From positions 30,602 to 94,601 of the forward strand of contig MKTT01000078.1 in the NCBI GenBank assembly GCA_001898385.1: a stretch of 64,000 bases of DNA, written 5' to 3'. Below the pieces are notes generated by a model. That model made no database searches, was not told the DNA's origin, and was given only the letters and a program-made list of their open reading frames with translations. The stretch is from Planctomycetales bacterium 71-10. GTDB taxonomy: Bacteria > Planctomycetota > Planctomycetia > Isosphaerales > Isosphaeraceae. The position numbers and the translations under genes were made by a program. This document shows, piece by piece, positions 46,801 through 54,804 of the stretch. Position 1 is the stretch's first letter; every line of letters starts with the position of its first letter.

Positions 46801-47515
46801 CAAGACCGAGGCCACCCTCTACTGCGACATGGAGGCCGAGCAGAAGCGCACCTACGACGAGCTGCGCGTCCACTACCGCGACGCCCTCCTGAAGAAGGAC
46901 TCCGACGAGCTGAACCGCTCCAAGATCGAGGTCCTGGAGGCCCTGCTCCGCCTCCGCCAGGCCGCCTGCCACCCCGGCCTCATCGACGCCGAGCTGAACT
47001 CCAGCCCCAGCGCCAAGCTCGACATGCTGCTACCGTCGCTGGCCGAGGTCGTGGAGGAGGGCCACAAGGTCCTGGTCTTCTCGCAGTTCACGTCGTTCCT
47101 GTCGATCGTCCGCGAGCGGCTCGACCAGGAGAAGATGACCTACGAGTACCTCGACGGCCGCACCCGCAACCGCGCCGCCAAGGTCGACCGCTTCCAGAAC
47201 GACCCCGACTGCCCGATCTTCCTCATCAGCCTGAAGGCCGGCGGCCTGGGCCTCAACCTGACCGCCGCCGAGTACGTCTACCTGCTGGACCCCTGGTGGA
47301 ACCCGGCCGTCGAGGCCCAGGCCATCGACCGCTCGCACCGCATCGGCCAGACCCAGCACGTCTTCGCCTACCGCCTCATCTGCCGCAACACCGTCGAGGA
47401 GAAGATCCTCGAACTCCAGCAGAAGAAGCGCGACCTGGCCGACGCCATCCTCAACGCCGACAACCGCATGATCTCCGGCCTCACCCGCGAGGACCTGGAG
47501 TTCCTCCTCTCCTGA
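43859..47515 (+). CDS. SWIM-zinc-finger SNF2/HepA-type helicase
   Basis: A 1218-aa protein. The SWIM finger is CSCPYFGPLGEPCKHLWA (about residues 64-81, C-x-C ... C-x-H). A long Ala/Pro/Arg/Gly-rich low-complexity stretch follows (about 100-250). The SNF2 ATPase occupies the C-terminal half: DDMGLGKTIQVLALLQ (motif I), VILDEAQAIKN (motif II), ISGTPIENHIGELWSLLEFL (motif III), VFSQFTSFLSIVRERL, SLKAGGLGLNLTAAEYV and WWNPAVEAQAIDRSHRIGQ (motifs V-VI). Bacterial SNF2 proteins of this type remodel nucleic-acid-protein complexes. Two adjacent ATGs (43859, 43862) are possible starts. It follows gyrB closely (115 bp). Confidence 0.92.
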   Translation: MMGIAQKVGRNFSDAVRARGQSYFSKGRVSLMSAKPNEVVARVRGTTKYRVRARLRGARLLATCSCPYFGPLGEPCKHLWATLLLADSRGFLQSPPNMAVRLVAEPPRRPGAPAQPPGGGPAPAVDASDLLMDDRPRPAPPPYDGPVALNPDYGRDVIIGAPRPPQGPAQRPARGRNAKERNKAARARDPRHGERPHAPGHGHGQPGPEGAPAGWTPTTAREARAARNKARREAAARGEAAGGPAGAKAVNRNAKRLLVYVLDVAATLAHNQVVIDLARRQRKPTGEWGPLRPWWYAPKAAHVKYDPEDRLLLALLDEAHHGVPTLTAGVAAEMAGAGGAAAAANGHGPDPAPRDRPGGRRNPASELRGTRRFILRKDHAALVERLARSGRLRLRRTDGEDEPPTMRWDDGQPWRFTLDVRTEAGGKRWAWRGGLRRGDARMDLAEPLVLLPGLLVLGVGRAARFDDLGVMDWIVRLRYEKEISFVEPQQDLMLGRILAQARVPAPELVDTMPLEEIAAKPRPSLTLRTPRQNWGLAADKLLAELEFDYDGAVIPAGRTTPLAVSTELGLVIRRDPKTESAADVKLFELGFREAKDPRLDPNTLELPAKRMDAVTKELVLAGWRIEAEGKLIRPAGEFKLALSTGIDWFDLDGGVDYGGQSVSLPDLLSAARRGETMIELGDGSMGMLPEEWLKKYGLLADLGAAENGALRFNASQAGLLDALLENQPEIQIDEAFSKVRQNLRQFQGVVPLDAPPGFHGELRAYQREGLGWLDYLQRFGFGGILADDMGLGKTIQVLALLQRRRFRRQAKGPTLAVVPRSLVFNWLSEAEKFTPRLRVLDYTGPGRHPLRAEFEQYDLIVTTYGTMRTDIAELVEIEFDYVILDEAQAIKNAESQSSKAVRLLKSRHRLAISGTPIENHIGELWSLLEFLNPGMLGSDTVFKRYAGSSNVEGEDRGMLAKALRPFILRRTKSEVVKDLPDKTEATLYCDMEAEQKRTYDELRVHYRDALLKKDSDELNRSKIEVLEALLRLRQAACHPGLIDAELNSSPSAKLDMLLPSLAEVVEEGHKVLVFSQFTSFLSIVRERLDQEKMTYEYLDGRTRNRAAKVDRFQNDPDCPIFLISLKAGGLGLNLTAAEYVYLLDPWWNPAVEAQAIDRSHRIGQTQHVFAYRLICRNTVEEKILELQQKKRDLADAILNADNRMISGLTREDLEFLLS

Positions 47516-47622
47516 CGACCCCGCCGCGGGGCCCCGACGTGTTGCGAAGCCGCGCGGGCCGGGTTAACCTGGCCGTCCCACGAACCGAACGTGCGAAGCC
47601 GCAACACGCAGGGAGCCCCGCC

Positions 47623-48345
47623 ATGTCGTCGCCGCGACGCCCCGCCCCCACGGCCCTCCTCTCCATCCTCGCCCTGACCCTCGCCGCCCCGGCCTTCGCC
47701 CAGGAGCCCAAGAAGGAGGAGCCCGCCCCGGCCCCCGCCGCGCCCCCGGCCGACGACCCGGCCAAGCTCAAGGAGCAGATCGCCGCCCTCCAGAAGGAGG
47801 TCGCCGGCCTGAAGCTCAAGGTCGCCGGCCTGGAGCTGGAGAAGTTCGGCGCCTCGCTCACGGTCGACAAGGGGAAGGACGGCGCGGAGGTCGCGACGGT
47901 CAACATCCTCAAGAAGTGGTCCGGCGACAAGGACGGCTTCGCGCTCCTGAAGACCATCCCCAACCTCCAGGTCGTCTACATCGACAACCCCCAGGTCGGC
48001 GACGCCGCCCTCCCCGCCCTGAAGGAGCTGCCCGGCCTCACCGCCCTGACCCTGATGAGCCCCGCCGTCACCGACGCCGGCCTGGAGCAGGTGAAGGAGC
48101 TGAAGAACCTGACGATGCTGTTCCTCACCGGCAGCAAGGTGGGCGACAAGGGGCTGGAGCACCTCAAGGCCCTGCCCAACCTCCAGGTCCTCGCCCTCAG
48201 CCGCACCGACGTCACCGACGCCGGCCTCGACGTCCTCAAGGACGTGAAGACCCTCAAGTCCGTCTACCTCATCGGCGCCAAGGTCTCCCCCGAGGCCGTC
48301 GACAAGTTCAAGGCCGCCGTCCCGGGCGTGGCCGTCTACAAGTGA
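47623..48345 (+). CDS. Exported leucine-rich-repeat protein
   Basis: A 240-aa protein with a signal peptide (cut near 'APAFAQEP'), a Pro/Ala-rich linker, a short coiled coil ('LKEQIAALQKEVAGLKLKVA' at about residues 46-65) and at least four leucine-rich repeats at about 100-235, each with 'NLQVVYIDNPQVGDAAL', 'GLTALTLMSPAVTDAGLEQV', 'NLTMLFLTGSKVGDKGLEHL' or 'NLQVLALSRTDVTDAGLDVL'. Such 'L..L.L....VTD.GL..L' repeats are frequent in planctomycete surface proteins. A protein-protein contact role is likely. GGGAG precedes ATG 47623. Confidence 0.85.
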   Translation: MSSPRRPAPTALLSILALTLAAPAFAQEPKKEEPAPAPAAPPADDPAKLKEQIAALQKEVAGLKLKVAGLELEKFGASLTVDKGKDGAEVATVNILKKWSGDKDGFALLKTIPNLQVVYIDNPQVGDAALPALKELPGLTALTLMSPAVTDAGLEQVKELKNLTMLFLTGSKVGDKGLEHLKALPNLQVLALSRTDVTDAGLDVLKDVKTLKSVYLIGAKVSPEAVDKFKAAVPGVAVYK

Positions 48346-48814
48346 GCACGACCGACGTCCCCTCCTCGCGCCGGGCGAGGACCGTCGGAGTTCGGAGGGC
48401 GTGACGCGGGCGCGAAGCGCGAGCCGACGCCGAGCATCCTTCTCCCTCAAGGGTGCTGCGTCGAAAATATGGGAAGAGGCCGATGACAAGCATCCTTCTC
48501 CCCTCGTGGGAGAAGGTGGCCGAAGGCCGGATGAGGGGGCGACCGCCGCCGTATCCCACGGCCGGCGTGGACTCTGACGTCCGCGGCCCCGGTCGCGCCC
48601 CCCTCACCCGCCCCTCCGGGGCACCTTCTTCCACGAGGGGAGAAGGGGGAATTCATGCTCGCTTTTCGATGTTTTCGACGGAGCATCTCAAGGGGAGAAG
48701 GGTTCGATCGCCGCGGCCGTTCCGAGACCCGGCGACCCTCACCCGCCGCTGCGCGGCCGCCCTCTCCCGGCGGGAGAGGGGACGGAATGGGTGTCCCGCG
48801 TCGACGCAAAGCCA
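48346..48814. other. Repeat-rich gap between convergent genes
   Basis: About 350 of the 469 bases are made of repeats of families 1, 2 and 3 arranged head to head, listed next. No gene is supported. Confidence 0.6.
48434..48783. repeat. Composite cluster of repeat families 2, 1-like, 2 (inverted) and 3 (inverted)
   Basis: In order: a family-2 copy (about 48434-48493, AAGGGTGCTGCGTCGAAAAT); a distant family-1-like element (48494-48650, CCTTCTCCCC...GAGAAGGTGGCCGAAGGCCGGATGAGG, and at the right CCTCACCCGCCCCTCCGGGG with a closing hairpin); an inverted family-2 copy (about 48651-48704, GTTTTCGACGGAGCATCTCA); and half of a family-3 element inverted (48731-48782, CGACCCTCACCCGCCGCTGC ... GGCGGGAGAGGGGAC). 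The families mixing in one place suggests that they share an insertion preference or a common parent. Confidence 0.75.
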
Positions 48815-49090
48815 TCAGGAGCGTATAGGCGGCCCCGAAATCTCGCTCGTCGAAGGGCGATGCCGATCCCGCTCGATGTCCGCCAGGATCCGATCGTCCT
48901 CCTCCGTCCAGTGGTCGGCCTGCGCCCCGGCCGCCGAACTGAAGACGCCGGGCCGCCAGCCCGGCGGCGGGCCGGGCGGCGTCTTGTGGGAGCGGACGAC
49001 GACTTCCACCCGTCGCCCATCCTCCACCCCGACCTCCTCGTCGAACTCGATCGTCCGCCCTCGGACGACGCCTTGTAGCGCCTTGACCAT
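48815..49090 (-). CDS. Small antitoxin-like protein (orphan)
   Basis: A 91-aa protein. The start (VKALQGVVRGRTIEFDEEVG, then VEDGRRVEVVVR) is the beta-barrel pattern 'G.V..G.I.L.e...l.dG..V.V.v' of antitoxin-like proteins usually paired with a PIN-domain or RelE toxin. The tail ('HWTEEDDRILADIERDRHRP') is a likely partner-binding segment. No toxin gene lies next to it: 58 bp upstream is the stop of a hydrolase, and downstream is the repeat cluster. It may be a remnant, or function alone. Confidence 0.6.
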   Translation of the reverse strand: MVKALQGVVRGRTIEFDEEVGVEDGRRVEVVVRSHKTPPGPPPGWRPGVFSSAAGAQADHWTEEDDRILADIERDRHRPSTSEISGPPIRS

Positions 49091-49148
49091 GAGCAGGGCC
49101 CTCCCCAGGTTGATCTTACGGGGCGGGGCCCCTGCCCGGGAAGTCGCT

Positions 49149-51236
49149 TCACGGCCGGACGCAGACCGCGCCGATCTCCGCGGGCCGGCCGTCGATGGTC
49201 AGGGCGACGCCCAGCCGGAAGGCCGTCCTCGGGGGGAGGTCGCTCTCGCCGTAGAGGTCGAACGCCTGGCGGCCCGAGAACGCGCCGATCGGCTCGGCGA
49301 AGCCGGGGATCGCCGGCCGGCCGTCGCGCTCCACGCCCAGGAACCGGGAACGGCCGTCGGGCCGGGTGCCCCAGCGGTGTTGGTCGTCGTCCACGGCCAG
49401 GCTCATCTGGTCGACCGTCGTCCCCGGCGGCAGGTCCAACTCGACGTAGAAATGCATGTCGTTTCGACCGTCGGGCCGCCCGGCGGACCCTCCGCCGGTC
49501 CCGACGCGGTCCTGCGCGGCATCGACGAAGCGGAAGTTCGCGATCATCGCCCCGGCCGCCGTGGCCGGCAGCACGACCGGCCGGCCGTCGCGCATCGGGA
49601 CCAGCCGATCCGCCCCGGCCGCCGCGGGATGGGCCTCCTTCACCGGGGCCTTCGCCGTCGCGACGGCCGCCGGCGCGGGGGCGGGCGTCGCGGGGGAGGC
49701 CGCGCGGGCGGCGACCTCCCGCAGCCACGCGATCGCCTTCGGGATGCCGGGGTCCAGCATGCTCTCGTAGTGGTCGCCGCCGGGGATCGTCTCCAGGCGG
49801 ACGTCCTTGCCGTACGACCTCAGCGACCCGGCGAACGCATGGGTGTCCGCCGCCGGGGCGATCTCATCCCCCTCCGCGTGGAACAGGAAGACCGGGCAGG
49901 CGATCCGTCGCTCCCGGCCCTCGTTCATCGGCGAATAGCGATCGACCAGGTCTCCCCAGCCGTTCGCGCCGATCTCCGGCAGCGAGGGGCCGAACCGCTT
50001 GATCAGGTTGGTCGCCGGGGCGTAGGCGACGCACCCCTTCAGCCGCGGCTCCTCCTCCGCGAAGATCAGCGCGGCGGTCCCGGCCGAGCTGTGCCCCGCG
50101 GCGAAGATCCGATCCGGGTCGACCTGCGGGACCTTCGCCCGCAGGAACTCCATCGCGACGTGCGCGTTGACCAGGCCGGCGCGCGCGGCCAGGAACTTGC
50201 GGGCGGCCTCGCGGAACCGCGCGTCGCCGGGGTTGGGCCTGGCGTCGCCCGGGTCGCCGTCCATGTCGTAGGCCAGGACGGCGAACCCCGCGCGGACGTA
50301 CGGGACGTGCTCCGGCCGCGAATCCTCGCCGATGGAGTTGCCGGTGAGCAGCGTGCTCCCCGCGGCGGTGATCATCACGCACGGCAGCGACCGCGGCGCG
50401 TGCTCGCCCTCGGGCAGGTAGAGCCAGAGCTTGCCCCCCCACCCCGGGGCGTCCCCGCCCGGCAACCTCGATTCGTGCAGGACCACCCCCGGCTCGATCG
50501 CCCTCCCCGGCCCGACCTCGGGCAAGGGCGGCATGGCGATCGGCCCGGGGGCCGAGGCGGGCGCGTCGGGCGACGGGGAGGGGGCCGATGCCGTCGCCGT
50601 CGTCGCGCCCCCCTGGGCCCGGAGGTAACGGCGATAGATCCGGCCCCCCAACCCCAGCACGAACGCGACCGTCAGCACGGCCGAGACCGCCGTCTTCTTC
50701 CAGTCGGCTTTTCCCTCCGCCATGATCGGCCCGGGTCGCCGTCGGACCTTCGGCGGGGCTGCCGGCGTCGGCATCGCCCGGGGCGGCGGCGCGACATCCT
50801 CCACCACCACCTCGAATTCCGACGACGGTTCGGGTTCCGGCTCCCGCGCGGGCCGGGGCCGAGGCTTGGCCTTCGGGGGGGCCTCGGCCTTGCGAGGGGC
50901 GGGGATCGGCCCGGGGAGGACCACGGTCGCGTCGTCCCGGGGGATCCGGACCAGCGGCCCGTCCCCCTTGGGCATCCGGTACTTCTCGCCGCATCCCCCG
51001 CAACGGACCTTGCGGCCGGCCACGTCGAACGGCAGTTCGTGGACCTTGCCGCAGCACGGGCAGGTCAGCTTCAACGGCGATCCCGGCCCCGCCGAGGGCG
51101 CCACCGACCGCGTCGCCATCATCCCCGGGGCCCGGAACGTCTCGCGACATCGCCCGCAACGCACGCTCCGGCCGGCCACGTCGACCCGGGGTAGGTGGAC
51201 CTTGCCGCAGTGCGGGCACGTCAAGGTGGCGGGCAT
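49149..51236 (-). CDS. MJ0042-type zinc-ribbon protein fused through a membrane helix to an alpha/beta hydrolase
   Basis: A 695-aa protein. Residues 1-90 carry two zinc ribbons (CPHCGKVH...CGRC and CPCCGKVH...CGGCGEKY). A Pro-rich linker (about 95-170) leads to a transmembrane helix (about 183-203, AVSAVLTVAFVLGLGG). The outer part is a hydrolase: nucleophile serine in AAGHSSAGTAALIF, Asp in FLFHAEGDEIAP and His in GGDHYES, giving the Ser-Asp-His order of dienelactone-hydrolase-like enzymes. The last about 160 residues form a beta-rich domain (NFRFVDAAQDRVGTGG). The zinc ribbons are thus on the cytoplasmic side, the hydrolase outside. The substrate is unknown. It is next to and in the same direction as the sigma-thioredoxin fusion. 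Confidence 0.85.
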   Translation of the reverse strand: MPATLTCPHCGKVHLPRVDVAGRSVRCGRCRETFRAPGMMATRSVAPSAGPGSPLKLTCPCCGKVHELPFDVAGRKVRCGGCGEKYRMPKGDGPLVRIPRDDATVVLPGPIPAPRKAEAPPKAKPRPRPAREPEPEPSSEFEVVVEDVAPPPRAMPTPAAPPKVRRRPGPIMAEGKADWKKTAVSAVLTVAFVLGLGGRIYRRYLRAQGGATTATASAPSPSPDAPASAPGPIAMPPLPEVGPGRAIEPGVVLHESRLPGGDAPGWGGKLWLYLPEGEHAPRSLPCVMITAAGSTLLTGNSIGEDSRPEHVPYVRAGFAVLAYDMDGDPGDARPNPGDARFREAARKFLAARAGLVNAHVAMEFLRAKVPQVDPDRIFAAGHSSAGTAALIFAEEEPRLKGCVAYAPATNLIKRFGPSLPEIGANGWGDLVDRYSPMNEGRERRIACPVFLFHAEGDEIAPAADTHAFAGSLRSYGKDVRLETIPGGDHYESMLDPGIPKAIAWLREVAARAASPATPAPAPAAVATAKAPVKEAHPAAAGADRLVPMRDGRPVVLPATAAGAMIANFRFVDAAQDRVGTGGGSAGRPDGRNDMHFYVELDLPPGTTVDQMSLAVDDDQHRWGTRPDGRSRFLGVERDGRPAIPGFAEPIGAFSGRQAFDLYGESDLPPRTAFRLGVALTIDGRPAEIGAVCVRP

Positions 51237-51305
51237 GTCGGGCCTCGCTGGACGCCGAGTCGGATTTGATAGATTTCATGAAATCTATCAAATCCAACCG
51301 GCCCG

Positions 51306-54300
51306 TCAACGGGACGGCCGCTTCAGCGCCTTCGCGACGGTCTGCTTGATCCCCTCCCCGCGCATCCCGCGGTCGACGACCTTGCCGTCCGGGCCGATGA
51401 GGAACAGGGCCGGGATGGCGCGGACGCCGTAGGCGGCGTTGGGGCCGCTCGCGATCCCCCCTTTGGCCCAGCCGACCGTCCAAGGGAGCTTGCGCTCTTC
51501 CTGGAACTTCCGGGGGGCGTCGATCGCGTCGTCGAGGCTCAGGCTGACGACCGCCAGCCGGCCGTCCTTGCCGAATTCGTCGTAAGCGGCGCGGATGTGG
51601 GGCATCTCGCCGAGGCAGGGGCCGCACCACGTCGCCCAGAAGTCCAGCAGGACGTACTTGCCGGCGAAGTCCCCCAGCGAGAGCGGTTTGTCGTCCAGCG
51701 TCGTCGCCTCGAACGCCGGGGCGACGGCTCCGACCTTGGGCGCGACGTTGAGGAAGATGGCGTCTCCGCCGCTGCCGGAGCCGAGTTGCAGGGTCCCAAC
51801 GTCCATGGGGCCCGGTCGCGAGGGCTGGACGACGCCCGCCGAGGGATAGAAGTTCTCGCCCTCGATGTTGATACGGTAGGTCTCGCCCACCACCAGCGAC
51901 GGCAGCGTGAACCGGCCGTCGTCGTCGGTGACGACCGCTGGCGCGAAGGCGTTGTAACTCGGGCCGTCCGGGTCGTCGTTGCAGGGGATGCGGCGTCCCC
52001 AGTGGAGCTTCTCCCGCCGTACGGGCTCGCCATTCTCGTCGAGCAGACGCCCGGTCGCCGTCGCCGTAGGGGCCAGCACCAGGCCGAGTTCGGCGTCGTC
52101 GGGGCCGATCTCCACCAGCGCTCCCAGGCTCCCGTCGGGGCTCTTGGCGCAGACGAACGTCCGGAGCAGCCGCCGCTCGGTGGCGAACCGGCCGTCGGCG
52201 TCGGTCGTCGCCAAGACACGGGCGCCGGCGAAGTCGACCGGCGCGAACTCCACCGAGGCGTCCGCGACCGGCCTGCCGGCCGAGTCGATGACGCGACCGG
52301 CGATTGGGCCCCGCTCCGGCCGGGGCATGTGGACGTCGTGGATCAGCTCGGGCTGATCCGCGATCTCGATCTCCACCCACTTCATGGCTCCGGGCTCCAG
52401 CAGGCTGTACCGTCCGGGGCCCAGCCGCAAGGCATAGCGTCCCCGATCGTCCACCTTGCCCGAGGTCGACCAGCGGACCCGGTGGCCGAACCGATCCCCC
52501 GGCTCGCGCAGGTCGTCCGGGGCGTCCATCCCCTCCTGCTGAATCTGGACGTAAACTCCCGTCGCCGGGCGATCGTCCTGGCCGAGGGTCACCGTGCCTT
52601 TCAGCACCGTCCCTTGCGCCAGGTGGAAATCGACCCCTTCAACCGGCCGGCCCCGTCGGACGACCACGTCCATCCGCGCCGCCGCGGCCCAGTCCGGCTC
52701 CTCGACCCGCACGGCGTAGGCTTCGTCCGGGGGGACGGCCATCTCGTAGCGGCCGTCCGCGGCCGTGACGGCCGATCCCCGGCCGTTGTCCAACTCGCGG
52801 CCGGAGCCGTCGGCCTGGACCTTCACCCCCACGGCGGGCGAGCCATCGGGCAGGACCACCCGGCCCCGGATCGCGACGTTCCGGACCAGCCGGGCGACCA
52901 CCTCGGACTGGTCCGGCTCCACGACGACCCTGCGGCGCGCGATCGCGCCGCCTTCGGGCCAGAATTGCAGCAGGCCCTTCGAGCTTCTGGGGAGCCAGTC
53001 GAACACGGCGACCCCGTCCGGGCCCGCCACCTCGCGTTGGAGCCCGCTCCCGTAATTGACCTCTCCCTGTTTCCCCTCCTTCTTGAGCAGCCAGAGGCTG
53101 AACGAGGAGCCCGCGACCGGGGTGCCGTCGTCATCCAGGGCCCGGATCTTCACGGTCCGAGGCTCGCCCAGCGTGAGCGCGACGAACGGGGGCAAGTCGG
53201 CGGCCCGGACGCCCTCGCTCCGGCCGGGATACTTGTCGAAGTCGCCGAACTCCGCATAGTCGCAGCCGACGGCCGCCTTCTTCGCCACGATCCATTGGAC
53301 GCGGTGGTCGGCCGGGATGGCGATCCGGACCTCTCCGGCGGCGCTCGTCGCGCTCGCCAGGGCGGTATAGTCGCCCGCGGCCTCGACCGTCGCGCCCTCG
53401 ACCGGCTTCCCGGCCGAATCGGCCACGCGGACGAGGACTTCCTTGGCGGGCTTCGCGACGATCCGGGTCGGGGCCGCGGGCGGGGTCAGGTCGAATCCGT
53501 AGGTGAAGGTCCCGAGGAGTCGGCCGTCGCCGGAGCGGGCCAGGATCATCTGGAGCCCGACGTTCCGGCCCGGGGACGTCAGGGCGTAGGAGCCGTCCGG
53601 CCCGGTCCTGACCCCGACCTCGCGCGGGGTGAAGGGCATCAGTCGCACCTCCGCGCCCGCGAGCGGCCGGTCGGCCTCGTCGACCACGACGCCGCGGAGT
53701 CGCAGTTCGCCCGCCTTCGCCCCGGGCTCAGGCCCCTCGGCCTGCGCGGGGACTTCCGGATTCGGGCCGCCATGGGACAGGCCCCAGGCCAATCCGGTGG
53801 TGACGACGAGGACCCCCAGCGCCGCGGCGGAGGCGGCGGCGAGGGCCTTGAGCTTGGCGGCGGACAGCATGGCGAGGACTCCTTCGGCGACGGCCACGGC
53901 CGCCGAGGCCGTCCCGGGCGGTCCGTGCAGGGATGGTGATGCGAGCATCAGGCGGACGGAGGCGTCGGCGAGCGCGTCGAGGCCGGCGGCCTTCGCCGTC
54001 GGCGCGAGCGCGGCGCCCAGGGCGCCCACGGCCAGGCCGCGCCGCGCCAGGCGGTCGCGCAGCAGCGACCTCCCGCGGGCGAGGCGGCTGGAGAGGGTCC
54101 CTTCGGCCAGGCCCAGGCGCTCGGCGGCGTCGCGGCGCGAGGCGCCCTCCAGCTCGCAGAGCAGGATCGGCTCGCGATACCGCCCCGGCAGCCGCTCCAG
54201 CTCCTCGTCGATCGCCGCGCGGAGGTCGAACAGGTCGGCGTCGGCCCCGGGCGCGGGGAGGTCGGCGAGCGCCCCCCCTTCCCTGGCGCGGATCCGCGCC

Positions 54301-54671
54301 GCGCGGCGGCGGGCCTCCTTCCCGGCCTTCACCGCCACGCCGTAGAGCCACGGCCGCAGGTCGTCGGGGCGTCGCAACGAGCCGGCCTTGCGGGCCAGGA
54401 CCAGGAACACGGCCTGGAACGCGTCGTCGGCCCCGGCGCGGTCGCCGTCCAGCATGCGACGGCAGGTCGACAGGACCATCGGCCCGTGCCGGCGCACCAG
54501 GGCCGCGAAGGCGTCCTCGCGGTCCAGGCCCTCGCCCGCCGCGAACCGCCCCAGCAGCTCCGCGTCCCCCAGCGCCCCCAGCGGCCCCGTCGCATACAGC
54601 GCCTGGATCCGCCGCTGCGTCCGATCCGCCGTCCCCCCGCCCATCGACGACCCTCGCGACCTCGTTCCCAT
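51306..54671 (-). CDS. ECF sigma factor fused to membrane helix, carboxypeptidase-regulatory repeats and TlpA-like thioredoxin
   Basis: A 1121-aa protein. Sigma region 2 lies at about 55-125 (ADDAFQAVFLVLARKAGSLR, then LRPWLYGVAVKAG), region 4 at about 155-205 (LPGRYREPILLCELEGASRR, GLAEGTLSSRLARGRSLL). A transmembrane helix lies at about 275-297. Beyond it are Ig-like repeats (LRGVVVDEADRPLAGAEV, AIRGRVVLPDGSPAVGVKVQ, IAGRVIDSAGRPVADASVEF). Residues 975-1121 are a TlpA/ResA-type thioredoxin with WCGPC at 1015-1019 and 'AIPALFLIGPDGKV' (cis-Pro loop). Topology predicts sigma domains inside and the redox domain outside. It is a paralogue of the 15.6-17.7 kb protein in the first 300 residues. 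ATG 54671 follows GGGGAGGGG; a second ATG nine codons on is possible. Confidence 0.92.
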   Translation of the reverse strand: MGTRSRGSSMGGGTADRTQRRIQALYATGPLGALGDAELLGRFAAGEGLDREDAFAALVRRHGPMVLSTCRRMLDGDRAGADDAFQAVFLVLARKAGSLRRPDDLRPWLYGVAVKAGKEARRRAARIRAREGGALADLPAPGADADLFDLRAAIDEELERLPGRYREPILLCELEGASRRDAAERLGLAEGTLSSRLARGRSLLRDRLARRGLAVGALGAALAPTAKAAGLDALADASVRLMLASPSLHGPPGTASAAVAVAEGVLAMLSAAKLKALAAASAAALGVLVVTTGLAWGLSHGGPNPEVPAQAEGPEPGAKAGELRLRGVVVDEADRPLAGAEVRLMPFTPREVGVRTGPDGSYALTSPGRNVGLQMILARSGDGRLLGTFTYGFDLTPPAAPTRIVAKPAKEVLVRVADSAGKPVEGATVEAAGDYTALASATSAAGEVRIAIPADHRVQWIVAKKAAVGCDYAEFGDFDKYPGRSEGVRAADLPPFVALTLGEPRTVKIRALDDDGTPVAGSSFSLWLLKKEGKQGEVNYGSGLQREVAGPDGVAVFDWLPRSSKGLLQFWPEGGAIARRRVVVEPDQSEVVARLVRNVAIRGRVVLPDGSPAVGVKVQADGSGRELDNGRGSAVTAADGRYEMAVPPDEAYAVRVEEPDWAAAARMDVVVRRGRPVEGVDFHLAQGTVLKGTVTLGQDDRPATGVYVQIQQEGMDAPDDLREPGDRFGHRVRWSTSGKVDDRGRYALRLGPGRYSLLEPGAMKWVEIEIADQPELIHDVHMPRPERGPIAGRVIDSAGRPVADASVEFAPVDFAGARVLATTDADGRFATERRLLRTFVCAKSPDGSLGALVEIGPDDAELGLVLAPTATATGRLLDENGEPVRREKLHWGRRIPCNDDPDGPSYNAFAPAVVTDDDGRFTLPSLVVGETYRINIEGENFYPSAGVVQPSRPGPMDVGTLQLGSGSGGDAIFLNVAPKVGAVAPAFEATTLDDKPLSLGDFAGKYVLLDFWATWCGPCLGEMPHIRAAYDEFGKDGRLAVVSLSLDDAIDAPRKFQEERKLPWTVGWAKGGIASGPNAAYGVRAIPALFLIGPDGKVVDRGMRGEGIKQTVAKALKRPSR

Positions 54672-54713
54672 CCCCTCCCCAATCTACCGGCCGCGACCGC
54701 CCCGGCGCGTCCG

Positions 54714-54730
54714 GGAATCTTCGAGATTCC
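54714..54730. promoter_or_regulatory. GGAATC-TTCGA-GATTCC inverted repeat
   Basis: A perfect six-base inverted repeat with five-base spacer, 43 bases upstream of the sigma-thioredoxin start codon and 75 bases upstream of the divergent GH43 gene. It may be an operator for one or both. GGAATT/GGAATC-type sequences also occur upstream of the other sigma fusion (about 17806). Confidence 0.35.
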
Positions 54731-54804
54731 GCGCCGGGGGGGCGGCGCTTTTCATCGCCGGCGCCGGGAGCGATGATGGAGGACGAATTCGTAAGGAGGT
54801 CCGC

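Noticed and set aside
43837..48345. A 1502-codon plus-strand frame spanning the SNF2 gene and the LRR gene
   Set aside because: Only its last 240 codons code for a real protein (the LRR protein with its own signal peptide and start). The rest is a Pro/Arg-rich shifted frame of the helicase gene.
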